A stretch of 64,000 nucleotides of DNA from Reyranella sp. CPCC 100927. GTDB taxonomy: Bacteria > Pseudomonadota > Alphaproteobacteria > Reyranellales > Reyranellaceae. How positions within the stretch are numbered: position 1 is the first letter of the stretch; each line of letters opens with the position of its first letter. The stretch spans positions 223,993 through 287,992 of the forward strand of contig NZ_VOHA01000009.1 of the NCBI RefSeq assembly GCF_007859315.1, written 5' to 3'. The translations under genes and the position numbers were made by a program. Below are positions 1 through 11,300 of this stretch, in pieces. The notes below the pieces were generated by a model, which had not been told where the DNA came from, searched no databases, and saw nothing but the letters and a program-made list of their open reading frames with translations.

Positions 1-709
1 TCAGTTCGGCACCAGGAATGGTGCGCGTGAGATACTCGGCGTGCTCGCGTTTGATGAACTCGTCGTGCTCGCTGTGCACGATCGCCACGGGCACGGTGAT
101 CGCCGCCAGATCACGTGCCGTGTAGTTGGGTTGCGTCTTCATCATCGCGCTGACCGCCGCAACGAACGGTTCGAAATCGTCCGGCGTCGCCGACAGCCGG
201 GCGTAGTCCCGGGCGTGCCGTGCGAAGCACCGCTCGACGACCGGCGTGGAAACGAATTCCTTCGTGCCGCTGGGATCCATGTTGCAGCCGAAGAAGAAGA
301 CGCCGGCGATGCGCGACGGCACCTGCATGGCGAGGATCATGGCGATGCAGGCGCCATCGCTCCAGCCCACCACCGCCGCCTTGTCCAGGTGCAGTGCGTC
401 CATCACGGCCAGCACGTCGGATGCCATCAACTCGTACATGTAGGGCCGCGAATCGCGCGTGCTGCGACCATGACCGCGGCTGTCGATCACCACGACGCGG
501 TGGCCGGCCGCGATCAGCGCCGGAACCTGGTATCCCCAGTTGCCGCTGTGGCCCAGGCCGCCATGCAGCAGAATGACGGTCGGGCCCTCGCCGTAGGCGG
601 CGTACCAGATGCGCGCACCGTCATGCGCGACGTGGCCTTGGTCATCGGTGGCCGGCAGCGGCGGGGCACCGTATGCAGCGAACGTCGCGAGATCGTCGTC
701 GGATTGCAT
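1..709 (-). CDS. alpha/beta hydrolase (C-terminus outside window)
   Basis: Reading from an ATG at 709 gives an alpha/beta-hydrolase fold protein of at least 236 residues that runs off the left edge. Visible landmarks are the oxyanion-hole strand VILLHGGLGHSGNW, a VVIDSRGHGRS segment and the nucleophile elbow GWSDG, so Ser is the presumed nucleophile. A late HSEHDEF segment would hold the acidic residue; the catalytic His probably lies beyond the edge. No signal peptide is seen, so it is probably cytoplasmic. It starts 7 bases after the YciI-like gene stops and should be co-transcribed with it. The substrate cannot be read; family members include esterases and C-C hydrolases. Confidence 0.85.
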   Translation of the reverse strand, partial: MQSDDDLATFAAYGAPPLPATDDQGHVAHDGARIWYAAYGEGPTVILLHGGLGHSGNWGYQVPALIAAGHRVVVIDSRGHGRSTRDSRPYMYELMASDVLAVMDALHLDKAAVVGWSDGACIAMILAMQVPSRIAGVFFFGCNMDPSGTKEFVSTPVVERCFARHARDYARLSATPDDFEPFVAAVSAMMKTQPNYTARDLAAITVPVAIVHSEHDEFIKREHAEYLTRTIPGAEL

Positions 710-716
710 GGGCACC

Positions 717-1064
717 TCAGGTTGCGAGCGCCGGGTCGATGGCGCCGGGCGCAATGCCGACCAGGTGCCAGGCGATGACTTTCGGGCGGTAGGCGCCACT
801 GGTCATCAGCGGATCCCGGGCCGCCCATGCTTCGGCTTCAGCCTTCGACGCCGTGTGCAGGAGATAGGCGGCCGAGGCGCCTTCGATCGGTGTTTCGAAG
901 CCACCACCCAACAGAACGATTCCTTCGGATGCCATATGCTCGATGAACGCCACATGGTCCGTGAAGACCGCCGGCTCCACCGCGCGGTCGTCCTGCGGCA
1001 CGAGCAGCACCAGGAAATAGGGAACCGCCGGAATATCTGCTGGCTCAATGGATGCGCTGGTCAT
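717..1064 (-). CDS. YciI-like (YCII domain) protein
   Basis: A 115-residue protein covering a whole YCII-related ferredoxin-like domain. It has the PYFLVLLVPQDDR first strand, the conserved DHVAFIEHM helix with its His, the 'GIVLLGGGFETP' strand and a C-terminal 'EAEAWAARDPLMTSGAY' helix. YCII proteins are small dimeric proteins, sometimes lyases or dehydrochlorinases, and most have no known substrate. It lies between the MFS exporter and the alpha/beta hydrolase on the same strand, with only 7 bases to the latter. This suggests it belongs to the TetR-controlled cassette. Function beyond the fold is unknown. Confidence 0.85.
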   Translation of the reverse strand: MTSASIEPADIPAVPYFLVLLVPQDDRAVEPAVFTDHVAFIEHMASEGIVLLGGGFETPIEGASAAYLLHTASKAEAEAWAARDPLMTSGAYRPKVIAWHLVGIAPGAIDPALAT

Positions 1065-1150
1065 GAATCATTCCGCGCTACTGTGGCCTCGCCGTGTGGT
1101 CCCTCCGTAGACCGTTTTGCGCCGTGGCGCCATGGGGACGGTACCGGGCG

Positions 1151-2344
1151 TCAGGCTACCGATGCTTTGCCATGGAGGCGCGTTACCAGCATCGCGGCTG
1201 CGATGGCGAAGGCGAACACGGCGATGATGCTCGCCCCGTAGCCGACCTTGTCGACGCCATATGCATCGACGATGTGGCCGCCCAGCGTCGTGCCCAGGGC
1301 GATGCCGAGGTTGCAGACCGAAATGTTCAGCGACATCGCGAATGCGGGCGCCGCCTTGCCGGCGTGCGCGACGCGCACCTGGCTGGCGACGAACGCGGCC
1401 ATGTGGGCGATGCCCCACAGAAGGACCAGGGCCACCAGCAGCGTGGGCCGTTGTGCCGCCAGGGCAACCGACGCCATGAGCACCGCCAATGCGCCGGCAA
1501 CCGCCAGGGTCGTGGCCAGTGGGTCGCGGTCGACAAGGCGGCCGGCGAGCCCGTTGCCGAACACACCCGCGATGCCAAATCCCATCAGCAGCACGCCGAT
1601 CGTCGTTCCGTCGAAGCCTGCCGCCGTGCCGAGAAAGGCGGCGATATAGGTGTAGGCAACGAACATCGCCGTAAACAGGACGCCCGACAGCAACAGGTGC
1701 ACGAGGAACCCGGTATGCCTCAACAGCGTGGCGCCGGTGCCCGGTGACGGCGCCGCCGTGGTCGTGGCGCGGGGAAACCTGGCCGCGATCAGGCCGGCCG
1801 CAACCAGCCCCAGGCCGGCCAGCCCGGCGAAGCTCACGCGCCAACCCGTCGTGTCGGCAACAACGGTGGCGATGGGGATACCCAGCACCGTGGTGGCGGC
1901 CACGCCCAGGTTGACCAGCGAGATCGCCCATCCCTGTCGGTCCGGGCTCGTGAGGCGGGCCGCGGCCACGCTGGCGACGCTGACGAAGGCCGGCAGCACG
2001 CTGCCTTGCACGATGCGGACGGCGATCAGGATGCCCATATCCGGCACAAGCGCCGTCAGCAGGTTGCCGGCCGCGAAGATCAGCGTTGCCGCGAGAAACA
2101 CGTGGCGCGCCGCATACCGGTCGGCCAGTACGGTCAGCGGTGGTCCCAGCAGGGCTGCGGCCAGTGCGAAACTTGTCACCAGCCAGCCTGTCGTGGGCAG
2201 CGACAGCCCGAGATCATCGGCCATCGCCGGCAGTAATCCCACGACAACGAACTCGGTCGTGACGATCACGAAGTTCGCGAACGCGAGCAGGCTGACGGCG
2301 ATGGCGAACGATGGCGCGTGCGTCGAACGTGCGGTGCGCGTCAT
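1151..2344 (-). CDS. MFS transporter, DHA1 (AraJ-like) drug efflux type
   Basis: A 397-residue membrane protein with about twelve hydrophobic segments. The first helix carries the FVVVGLLPAMADDLG signature typical of DHA1 drug:H+ antiporters, and the DRYAARHVF loop between helices 2 and 3 matches MFS motif A. I place the start at the ATG at 2344, seven bases after the SDR stop. An in-frame upstream ATG at 2389 would overlap the SDR gene and add 15 non-membrane residues. It is probably an inner-membrane exporter of a small molecule. With the adjacent SDR and divergent TetR gene it forms a typical inducible detoxification cassette; the substrate is not inferable. Confidence 0.88.
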   Translation of the reverse strand: MTRTARSTHAPSFAIAVSLLAFANFVIVTTEFVVVGLLPAMADDLGLSLPTTGWLVTSFALAAALLGPPLTVLADRYAARHVFLAATLIFAAGNLLTALVPDMGILIAVRIVQGSVLPAFVSVASVAAARLTSPDRQGWAISLVNLGVAATTVLGIPIATVVADTTGWRVSFAGLAGLGLVAAGLIAARFPRATTTAAPSPGTGATLLRHTGFLVHLLLSGVLFTAMFVAYTYIAAFLGTAAGFDGTTIGVLLMGFGIAGVFGNGLAGRLVDRDPLATTLAVAGALAVLMASVALAAQRPTLLVALVLLWGIAHMAAFVASQVRVAHAGKAAPAFAMSLNISVCNLGIALGTTLGGHIVDAYGVDKVGYGASIIAVFAFAIAAAMLVTRLHGKASVA

Positions 2345-2351
2345 GGGCCGC

Positions 2352-3092
2352 TCAGGCGTTGGCGCCGCCGTCGATGACAAAGCCGGCACCCGTCACGAAA
2401 CGGGCGTCTTCGCTCGCCAGCCAGGCGACCAGGCTCGCGATGTTGCGCGGCTCGCCGAAGCGGGGGATGGCCATCAGTGCGCGCTGGCCATCAGCGTGTT
2501 CGCCGTCGGCCGGGTTCATGTCGGTGTCGGTCGAGCCGGGGTGGACGACATTGACCGTGATGCCGAGTGCCCCCAGGTCGCGCGCCACGCCCTTGGTGAA
2601 GCCGACCAGCGCCGCCTTGCTCAGGCTGTAGAGGCTGAGGCCGGGTGAGGGTGCGCGTTCGGCAAGGTTGCTGCCGATGGAGATGATGCGCCCGCCGTCG
2701 CCCATGTGGACCGCGGCAGCCTTCGTGGCCGCGAACACGGCGCGCACGTTGATGGCGATCATGGTGTCGAATTCCGCCAGCGTCAGCGCCTCGAGCGGCT
2801 TGGCGATGAAGATGCCGGCATTGTTGACCAGGATGTCGAGACGGCCGAAGGCGGCCACCGTCTTTTCCACGGCGGCGGCCACCGCGGTGGGATCGGCGCT
2901 GTCGGCGCTGATCGCCAGGCCACGCCGTCCGGCACGTTCGATGTCGCCCACGACATTGCGGGCCTTGTCGGCGCTCTCCACGTACGTGAGCGCGACGTCG
3001 GCGCCGTCGGCCGCCAGGCGTCGTGCGATCGCGGCGCCCATGCCACGGCTGCCGCCGGTCACCAGTGCCGTCTTGCCTTTGAGTCCAGACAT
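2352..3092 (-). CDS. SDR family oxidoreductase
   Basis: A 246-residue classical short-chain dehydrogenase/reductase. The Rossmann cofactor motif TGGSRGMG is near residue 12, NNAG near residue 90, the catalytic Ser in SIGSNLAE and the YSLSK dyad (Tyr/Lys) near residue 155. The C-terminus is a standard FVIDGG sheet-closing segment. The length is normal for the family. It is the first gene of the minus-strand cassette and diverges from the TetR gene across a 102-base gap with two operator-like sites, so it is very probably repressed by that regulator. The substrate is unknown; quinones or small carbonyls are usual for such cassettes (inference). Confidence 0.9.
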   Translation of the reverse strand: MSGLKGKTALVTGGSRGMGAAIARRLAADGADVALTYVESADKARNVVGDIERAGRRGLAISADSADPTAVAAAVEKTVAAFGRLDILVNNAGIFIAKPLEALTLAEFDTMIAINVRAVFAATKAAAVHMGDGGRIISIGSNLAERAPSPGLSLYSLSKAALVGFTKGVARDLGALGITVNVVHPGSTDTDMNPADGEHADGQRALMAIPRFGEPRNIASLVAWLASEDARFVTGAGFVIDGGANA

Positions 3093-3103
3093 TGGAAATT
3101 CCT

Positions 3104-3127
3104 TTTATGTAGCATTCGATACATAAA
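3104..3127. promoter_or_regulatory. TetR operator, proximal to SDR gene
   Basis: A perfect dyad TTTATGTA-N8-TACATAAA lies 12 bases upstream of the SDR start codon. Twenty bases of it (3108-3127) recur in inverted orientation at 3161-3180 with 18 identities. Position, size and duplication in a divergent gap fit an operator of the TetR regulator at 3195. Confidence 0.65.
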
Positions 3128-3160
3128 CACATGGGGGACTTGCCATCGAACGTCAAGGTA

Positions 3161-3184
3161 TTTATTTATTGAATGCTACAGAAA
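3161..3184. promoter_or_regulatory. TetR operator, proximal to tetR gene
   Basis: The inverted second copy of the 3104-3127 site. It keeps the arm TGTAGCATTC exactly on the opposite strand; the dyad here is 6 of 8 per arm. It overlaps the start of the tetR Shine-Dalgarno region (AGGAGG at 3184-3189), so binding would also repress the regulator itself. Confidence 0.6.
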
Positions 3185-3194
3185 GGAGGCGGCG

Positions 3195-3863
3195 ATGGCC
3201 GAACGGGGCCGTCCGCGCAGCTTTGACCGCGACGCGGCGTTGCGACAGGCGATGGAGGTCTTTTGGGCCAAAGGCTACGACGGCACGTCGATGGCCGACT
3301 TGACGGCCGCGATGGGCGTCAATCCGCCAAGCCTGTATGCCGCGTTCGGCTGCAAGGAGGCGCTGTTTCGTGAAGCCGTCGCGCTTTACATCGCGACGGA
3401 CGGCGGGCGCATCTGGGCCGCCGTGGACGCCGCGCCGACAGCGCAGGCGGCGATCGAGGCGATGCTGCGCACCAGCGCCGAGGATTTCACCCGTCCCGGC
3501 AAGCCGCGCGGCTGCCTGATCGTGTTGGGCGCGCTCAACGCCGACGACGCCAACGCTGCGGTGTGCGATGAACTGCGCAGCCTGCGCGCCGGCAACGTCG
3601 AGACGTTGCGCCGGCGCCTCGTGCACGATGCTGCCGAAGGCGTCCTGCCGCAGGGACCCGACTGGCGGGCGGTCGCGATGTTCTACATGGCCGTGCAGCA
3701 CGGCATGTCGGTGCATGCCCGCGACGGTGCGTCGCGCAAGGCCCTGCTCGCCATTGCGGAGGGCGCCATGGCTGCGTGGGACAGGCTCATATCCCCGGAT
3801 GCACCGGCTGGGCCACGCCCCGGCAACCGAGCCCGTGAACGGCACCCCAGCTCAAGCCATTGA
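3195..3863 (+). CDS. TetR/AcrR family transcriptional regulator
   Basis: A 222-residue TetR-type repressor. The N-terminal helix-turn-helix spans about residues 8-55 (AALRQAMEVFWAKGYDGTSM, then VNPPSLYAAFGCKEALF) and is followed by an all-helical ligand and dimer domain. The layout GRPRSFD..ALRQAMEVFW..G with a central PRGCLIVLGAL resembles the YjdC/AefR-like group. The ATG at 3195 is preceded by a strong AGGAGG at 3184-3189, whereas the frame extends upstream without a ribosome site. It is divergent from the SDR-MFS-YciI-hydrolase cassette, which it presumably represses. The last 20 residues are Pro/Arg-rich and probably disordered. Confidence 0.9.
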   Translation: MAERGRPRSFDRDAALRQAMEVFWAKGYDGTSMADLTAAMGVNPPSLYAAFGCKEALFREAVALYIATDGGRIWAAVDAAPTAQAAIEAMLRTSAEDFTRPGKPRGCLIVLGALNADDANAAVCDELRSLRAGNVETLRRRLVHDAAEGVLPQGPDWRAVAMFYMAVQHGMSVHARDGASRKALLAIAEGAMAAWDRLISPDAPAGPRPGNRARERHPSSSH

Positions 3864-3916
3864 ATTTGCGTCGGGAATCACTTTCTAGTCTTTCAGACGA
3901 GAATGGTGTCGGATAA

Positions 3917-6124
<2,208 letters not shown>

Positions 6125-6294
6125 CCTCTCCCGCGGGAGAGGTCGACGCGCGCGCAGCGCGCGGTCAGGCATATCGGCCTTCGGCCGATATGCCGAGGTG
6201 AGGGCCTCAGGACTCGGCACCGCGTCCTTAATCCCTCACCCTCCCATCGTGCTACGCACGATGGGCCCCTCCCTCTCCCGCTTGCGGGAGAGGG
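6125..6294. repeat. cluster of strong hairpins after ligA (family D plus others)
   Basis: Four nearly perfect stem-loops in 170 bases: an 18-base palindrome at 6125-6142; GCATATCGGCC/GGCCGATATGC at 6169-6193; CCCATCGTGC/GCACGATGGG at 6243-6265; and CCCTCTCCCGC/GCGGGAGAGGG at 6271-6294. The last belongs to the CTCTCCCGC family also seen near 48370. The cluster fills the gap between two convergent genes, so bidirectional transcription termination or mRNA-end protection is likely. There is no T-tract. Confidence 0.85.
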
Positions 6295-6303
6295 GCTAAA
6301 ATC

Positions 6304-8100
6304 CTAAGCCTCGCCCTCGCGGTACCAGTCGGGCAGCCGCCACATGGCGTTATCCCAGCCGCTCAGTGTCGCCTTGAGCCGGTGCTGCATGGCCGCCACG
6401 CCACGGCGGTAGACGACCGGGATCACGGCGTGGTCGGTGACCACCATCTCGTTCATGCGGATATAGAGCGCGGCGCGCTTGATGGGATCGAGTTCACCTT
6501 CGGCGGCATGGAAGAGCTGGTCGTAGGTCTCGTTACGCCAGCGCGTGATGTTGCGGCCCTGCCACTTGTTGTCCTTGCAGGAAACCTCCCGGGAGATGAA
6601 CTGGTTCATGAACTGCCCCGGATCGGGCTGGCCCATGTTGGTGGTGTACATTTGCAGGTCGGCATAGAACTTGGTGTAGGTATCGGGGTTGGCGACGTCG
6701 GAGGAGAAGTACACCGATCCGGTCACCGCCTTGATCTCGATCTCGATGCCGGCCTTCTGGCAGGCCTGCTTGACGATCGCCTGGGTCTTCTGGCGCGGCG
6801 CGTTGATCGAGCTCTGGAACACGAATTTCAGCTTGCGGCCGTCCTTGGCGCGGATGCCGTCAGACCCGCGTTTCCAGCCGGCGGCCTCGAGGATCTGGCT
6901 GGCCTTCTCGATGTTGAATTCGAAGCGCGTCGTGCGCGAGCGGAAGCGTTCGGGGTTGTTCAGGAAGTTGGGCGTGGCGGCGCCGGTGCGGCCATAGACA
7001 TGGTCCTGCACCGACTGCCGGTCGACCAGCAGCGCCAGGGCCTGGCGCACGGCCGGGTCGCTCAGGATCGGGTGCTTGGTCTTGATGCTGGAGCGCTCGC
7101 CGTCGACCTCGGTCCACGGATCGGTCGGGTTGACCTGGATGTGCTCGATACTGCCGCTCTCGACGATCACGATACGACCCTTGCCGCCTTTCTCCAGTCG
7201 CAGCAGGATCTCGTCCTCGACCTGCATGTTCCAGGCGTAGTCATACTCGCCGGTCTGCAGCACGGCACGCGCCGCCGACACGGCGTCGCCACCACCCTTC
7301 AGTTCGATGAAGTCGAAATGCGGCCGGTTGGGCATGTGGTAGTCGGGATTGAGCTCGCCCTTCAACATGTCGCCCGGCTTGAAGTCGACGAACCGGTACG
7401 GGCCGGTGCCGACCGGCTTGAGGTTGGTGGGGGCATCGCGTGACTTGGCGCCCTTGTAGTCGGCGAACAGGTGCTTGGGAATGAGTGGGCCGCGCGTGCT
7501 GCAGAAAACTTCGGCCCAGAACGGCGTCGGCTTGGTGAAGTGCACGCGCACGGTGAAATCGTCGAGCTTCTCGACCGTGACGTCCTTGTAGGTGCTGACG
7601 GTCACGGCGGCGGTCGCCGGGTCGGTGGCGTATTGCCAGTTGAAGACGCAGTCGTCGGCGGTGAAGGGGTGGCCATCGTGCCAGCGCACATCGCGCTTGA
7701 GCTTCCAGGTCACCGACCTGCCGTCGGCCGCCACCCCGCCGTTCTCGCGGCTGGGGATTTCGGCGGCCAGCACCGGCACCAGGTTGCCGTCGGGATCCCA
7801 CGACGCCAGTGGCTCGTAGAAGACGCGCGAGCCTTCCTGGTCCTTGGTGCCCGTGGCGAAATGCGGATTGAGCAGGGTGGGGCCCTGCCAGAACAGCAGC
7901 TTCAGGATGCCGCCGCCGCCGCGCTTGGTGGGCTTGTAAGTGGACGCCGGCTGCGCCTGCGCCACACCGGACCACGCCAGCATCTGGCCCGCCATCGGCG
8001 CGGTCAGGCCCAGCGTCACCATCTGCTGCACAAAGGCACGGCGCGATAGCGCACCGGCTTTTACCTTGGCGATCAGACCGCGCAATTCCTGCTCGTTCAT
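6304..8100 (-). CDS. ABC-type peptide/solute-binding protein (SBP family 5), Tat-exported
   Basis: A 598-residue periplasmic binding protein of the DppA/OppA class. The N-terminus has a twin-arginine signal (LSRRAFVQQM then a hydrophobic stretch ending in AQA near residue 48). Family landmarks include WDPDGNLVPVLAAEIP, ..DGHPFTADDCVFNWQYATDP, KPVGTGPYRF and ..HPILSDPAVRQALALLVDR. It binds an oligopeptide, nickel or other small solute for an ABC importer, but no permease or ATPase gene lies nearby. The ATG at 8100 is chosen because it directly begins the signal-containing NEQELRGLI region; the open frame upstream lacks signal character. Confidence 0.92.
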   Translation of the reverse strand: MNEQELRGLIAKVKAGALSRRAFVQQMVTLGLTAPMAGQMLAWSGVAQAQPASTYKPTKRGGGGILKLLFWQGPTLLNPHFATGTKDQEGSRVFYEPLASWDPDGNLVPVLAAEIPSRENGGVAADGRSVTWKLKRDVRWHDGHPFTADDCVFNWQYATDPATAAVTVSTYKDVTVEKLDDFTVRVHFTKPTPFWAEVFCSTRGPLIPKHLFADYKGAKSRDAPTNLKPVGTGPYRFVDFKPGDMLKGELNPDYHMPNRPHFDFIELKGGGDAVSAARAVLQTGEYDYAWNMQVEDEILLRLEKGGKGRIVIVESGSIEHIQVNPTDPWTEVDGERSSIKTKHPILSDPAVRQALALLVDRQSVQDHVYGRTGAATPNFLNNPERFRSRTTRFEFNIEKASQILEAAGWKRGSDGIRAKDGRKLKFVFQSSINAPRQKTQAIVKQACQKAGIEIEIKAVTGSVYFSSDVANPDTYTKFYADLQMYTTNMGQPDPGQFMNQFISREVSCKDNKWQGRNITRWRNETYDQLFHAAEGELDPIKRAALYIRMNEMVVTDHAVIPVVYRRGVAAMQHRLKATLSGWDNAMWRLPDWYREGEA

Positions 8101-8305
8101 TGCCGTCACTCCCTGATGTTCGTTGGTTCGCACGGGAATCGATGCAATGCCCGTGCCTGGGTGGTACGCTGGCCACGGTACAGGCGGCATCACAACCGCG
8201 CCGTCCGGTGCCGTCAAATGGATGTGGGACAAGAGTGCTGACGCTTGTTTCGACGGAAAATGGTAATGACTGCTGCGCTGAAATAAGGGTCGGAACGGCA
8301 GCTGC

Positions 8306-11300
8306 ATGAGTATCGATATCGCCGCCGAGCTGCGCCGGGCGCGGCAGTCATTGCTCGATCTCAGTACGTCCAATCGGCTGTTGAGCCTGCCCAAGCCGGG
8401 TGGTGCCGCCCGCGTTGTTGCCGTGCATGATGAAAAGGCGGCCGAGGTTTTCCGCCTGCTGGTCGTCGAGAAACGCACGCTGAGCTTCCTGCATGACCCG
8501 GCGCAGACGGCGGCCGAGTCCGCGCGTCGCCGCCGCGGTACGGGCGGCGACGTGCTGGCGCTGCCCGCGCCGGCGGATGGCGGCGATGTCGATCCCGACG
8601 GCAGTGCGCTGGCACAGCCCGACGAAAATGGCGACGGGGAGGAGGGCACGGCGCGCCATCGCGATACGCGCCTGCATACGGCGTTGTCATCGGAACGACT
8701 GCAGAAGCGGCTGTTCGATCTTGCCTATGATGCCCGTCTGCTGATCGAGGAGCAGGGTGTCAACATTCTCTATTTCGCCATCGGTACGGTGCGTTGGCGC
8801 GAGAGTGATGCACCCGATGTCGAGCGCCGCGCGCCGCTGCTGCTGATCCCGGTGCGATTGGAGCGCAAGGGTGCCGGCAGCCGGTTCGGCATGGCATGGA
8901 CCGAGGACGAGATCGTCGAGAACATCTCGCTGCGCGCCCGGCTGAAGAATGACTACGGCATCGCTTTGCCCGAACTGCCTGCCGTCGAGGAGCTCGATAT
9001 CGAGGCCTATGTCGATGCGGTCGCGCGCGCCATCGACGGCCAGACGGGCTGGTCGGTGGTGGCCGACGACATGGTGCTGGGCCTGTTTTCCTTCGCCAAG
9101 TACCTGATGTACCGCGACCTCGATGCGGATACCTGGCCGCAGGCGGCACCGCTCGATCGGCATCCCTTCATTGCGGCTCTGCTGGGGGAAGGTTTCCCCG
9201 GCGCCGAGCCGAGTTTTGCCGGCGAGGAGCGCATCGATGTCGATCTGCCGCCCGAGCGGCTGGCCCATGTCGTCGACGCCGACGGCTCGCAGACCATCGC
9301 CATCGAGCGCGCGCGGCGCGGCGAGAGCCTGGTCGTGCAAGGCCCGCCCGGCACCGGCAAGTCGCAGACCATCGCCAACATGATCGCTGCTGCCGTGCGC
9401 GACGGCCGCAGCGTGCTGTTCGTCGCCGAGAAGATGGCGGCGCTCGACGTCGTGAAGCGGCGGCTCGACGCCGTCCATGTCGGCGATGCCTGCCTGGAAC
9501 TGCACAGCCACAAGGCCAACAAGCGATCGCTGCTGGCCGAGCTGAAGCGCACGCTGGAACTGGGACGCCCCGTCGGGGCGCCGGATCAGGGTTTCTTCGA
9601 CCGGCTGCAGGCCGACCGCGCGGCACTCAATGCCGTGCCGACGGCGTTGAACGAGCCGATCGCACCGTCGGATCTGACGCCGCATGCGGTGATGGGGCAT
9701 CTGCTGCGGCTGCGCGAGACGGCATCCGCCTGCCGCGGGCTTGCGCTGCCCGGCGCCGAGACGTGGACGCAGCAGCAGAAAGCCGACGCCGACGGCATCG
9801 TCGCCGATCTTGCGGCACGGATCGCGCGCATGGGTGTGCCGCAGCAGCATGCCTGGCGCGGCGTCGAGCGCAGCGATCTCATCGCCAGCGACCGGGCGCA
9901 CCTTGCCGACGACATCAGCGAGGCCCGGACGACATTGACCGGGTTACAAGACACTGCCGCGGGCCTGGCCCTGGCACTGTCCCAACCCGCGCCCGCCACG
10001 CTGTCCGATATCCAGCGGCTGGTGTCGATCGCCGTGGCGATCGGGGCGGCGCCGGATCTGGACTGGGCCGCCATTGCATCGCCGGTCTGGCAAGCCAGCA
10101 GGGCCGAACTTGACGCGGTGCTGGATGCCGGTCGCGTGCAGGGCGATGCCGTGCGGTCGGTGGGGGATCGGGTTGTCGACGCGGCGTGGTCGGCGGACCT
10201 GTCCAGTGCGCGACAGGCGATCGCGCGCGCGGGCCATCCGCTGATCGCCTTCCTGTTCGATGGCGCATATCGGCGCGGCGTGCGCGAGCTGGCATCTGTC
10301 ACGAAGGAAAAGCCGCCGCGGGACCGGGCCGAGCGTTTGTCATTGCTGGACGCGCTGATCGCGGCACGGCAGGCACAGGCTGTCATTGCGCGGGGTGAAG
10401 CCATCGCCGCCGCTGCATTCGGCACCCGGTGGGCTGCTCTTCGCAGCGACTGGCCGCGACTCGTGGCCATCCGCGACTGGGTCTCGAGCCACGCCACGCT
10501 CGGTTTGCCGGAGAACATCCGCGCCCTCTATGCCGGACTGCCCGACCGACAGGCGATTGTGGCGCAGGGTGACGCGGTCCAGGCTGCGCTCACCGCCGTG
10601 ATGCGCCAGCTCGACGACGTGGTGGCGCGCCTGCAGCTCGATCTTGCCCGCGCTTTCGGGGAGTCGTCAGTGATGGCCGTGCCGTTGACCGGTCTCGCGG
10701 AACGGCTGGCCGCCTGGCACGGCGATCCTGAAGGCCTCGACGTATGGCGCGGCTATCGCGTGCAGGAACGCCGTGCGATCGAAACCGGGCTCGGCGATCT
10801 CGTCGGCCGCCTGGGTTCCGGGGCAGCAGCGCCGTCGATGGCGCGGGATGTCCTCGACCACCTCTACTACGATCAGCTCATCCGCGATTTCCGTCGTCGC
10901 CTGCCGGTGCTGGCGTCATTCGACGGCGACGTGCACGACGCACGCATCGGTACGTTCCGTGAAGCCGACGTCAAGCGCATCGCGTTGGCGCAGCTCGAGG
11001 CCGCACTTGCCCATTACCGCGATGTGCCCAGGGAACCGGGTGGCATCGGGCCGCTGGGCATCGTGCGCCGGGAGATCGAAAAGAAGTCGCGTCACCTGCC
11101 GATCCGCCGGCTGATGCAGGAGGCGGGTGCCGCGGTCCAGGCGATCAAGCCGGTGTTCATGATGAGCCCGCTGTCGGTGGCGCAGTTCCTGCCGCCGGGC
11201 GCGTTGGCGTTCGACGTGCTGGTGGTGGACGAAGCCTCGCAGGTCGAGCCCGTCGATGCCCTGGGCGCGATCGCGCGCTGTCGCCAGATCGTCGTGGTCG

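Noticed and set aside
41..778. Long plus-strand open frame across the hydrolase and YciI genes
   Set aside because: It is an antisense shadow: residues are Arg/His-rich with no domain, and the minus strand encodes two clear protein families.
3128..3156. TTGACG as the -35 box of the SDR promoter
   Set aside because: No acceptable -10 at 16-18 bases; the only TATGTA lies 25 bases away inside the operator.
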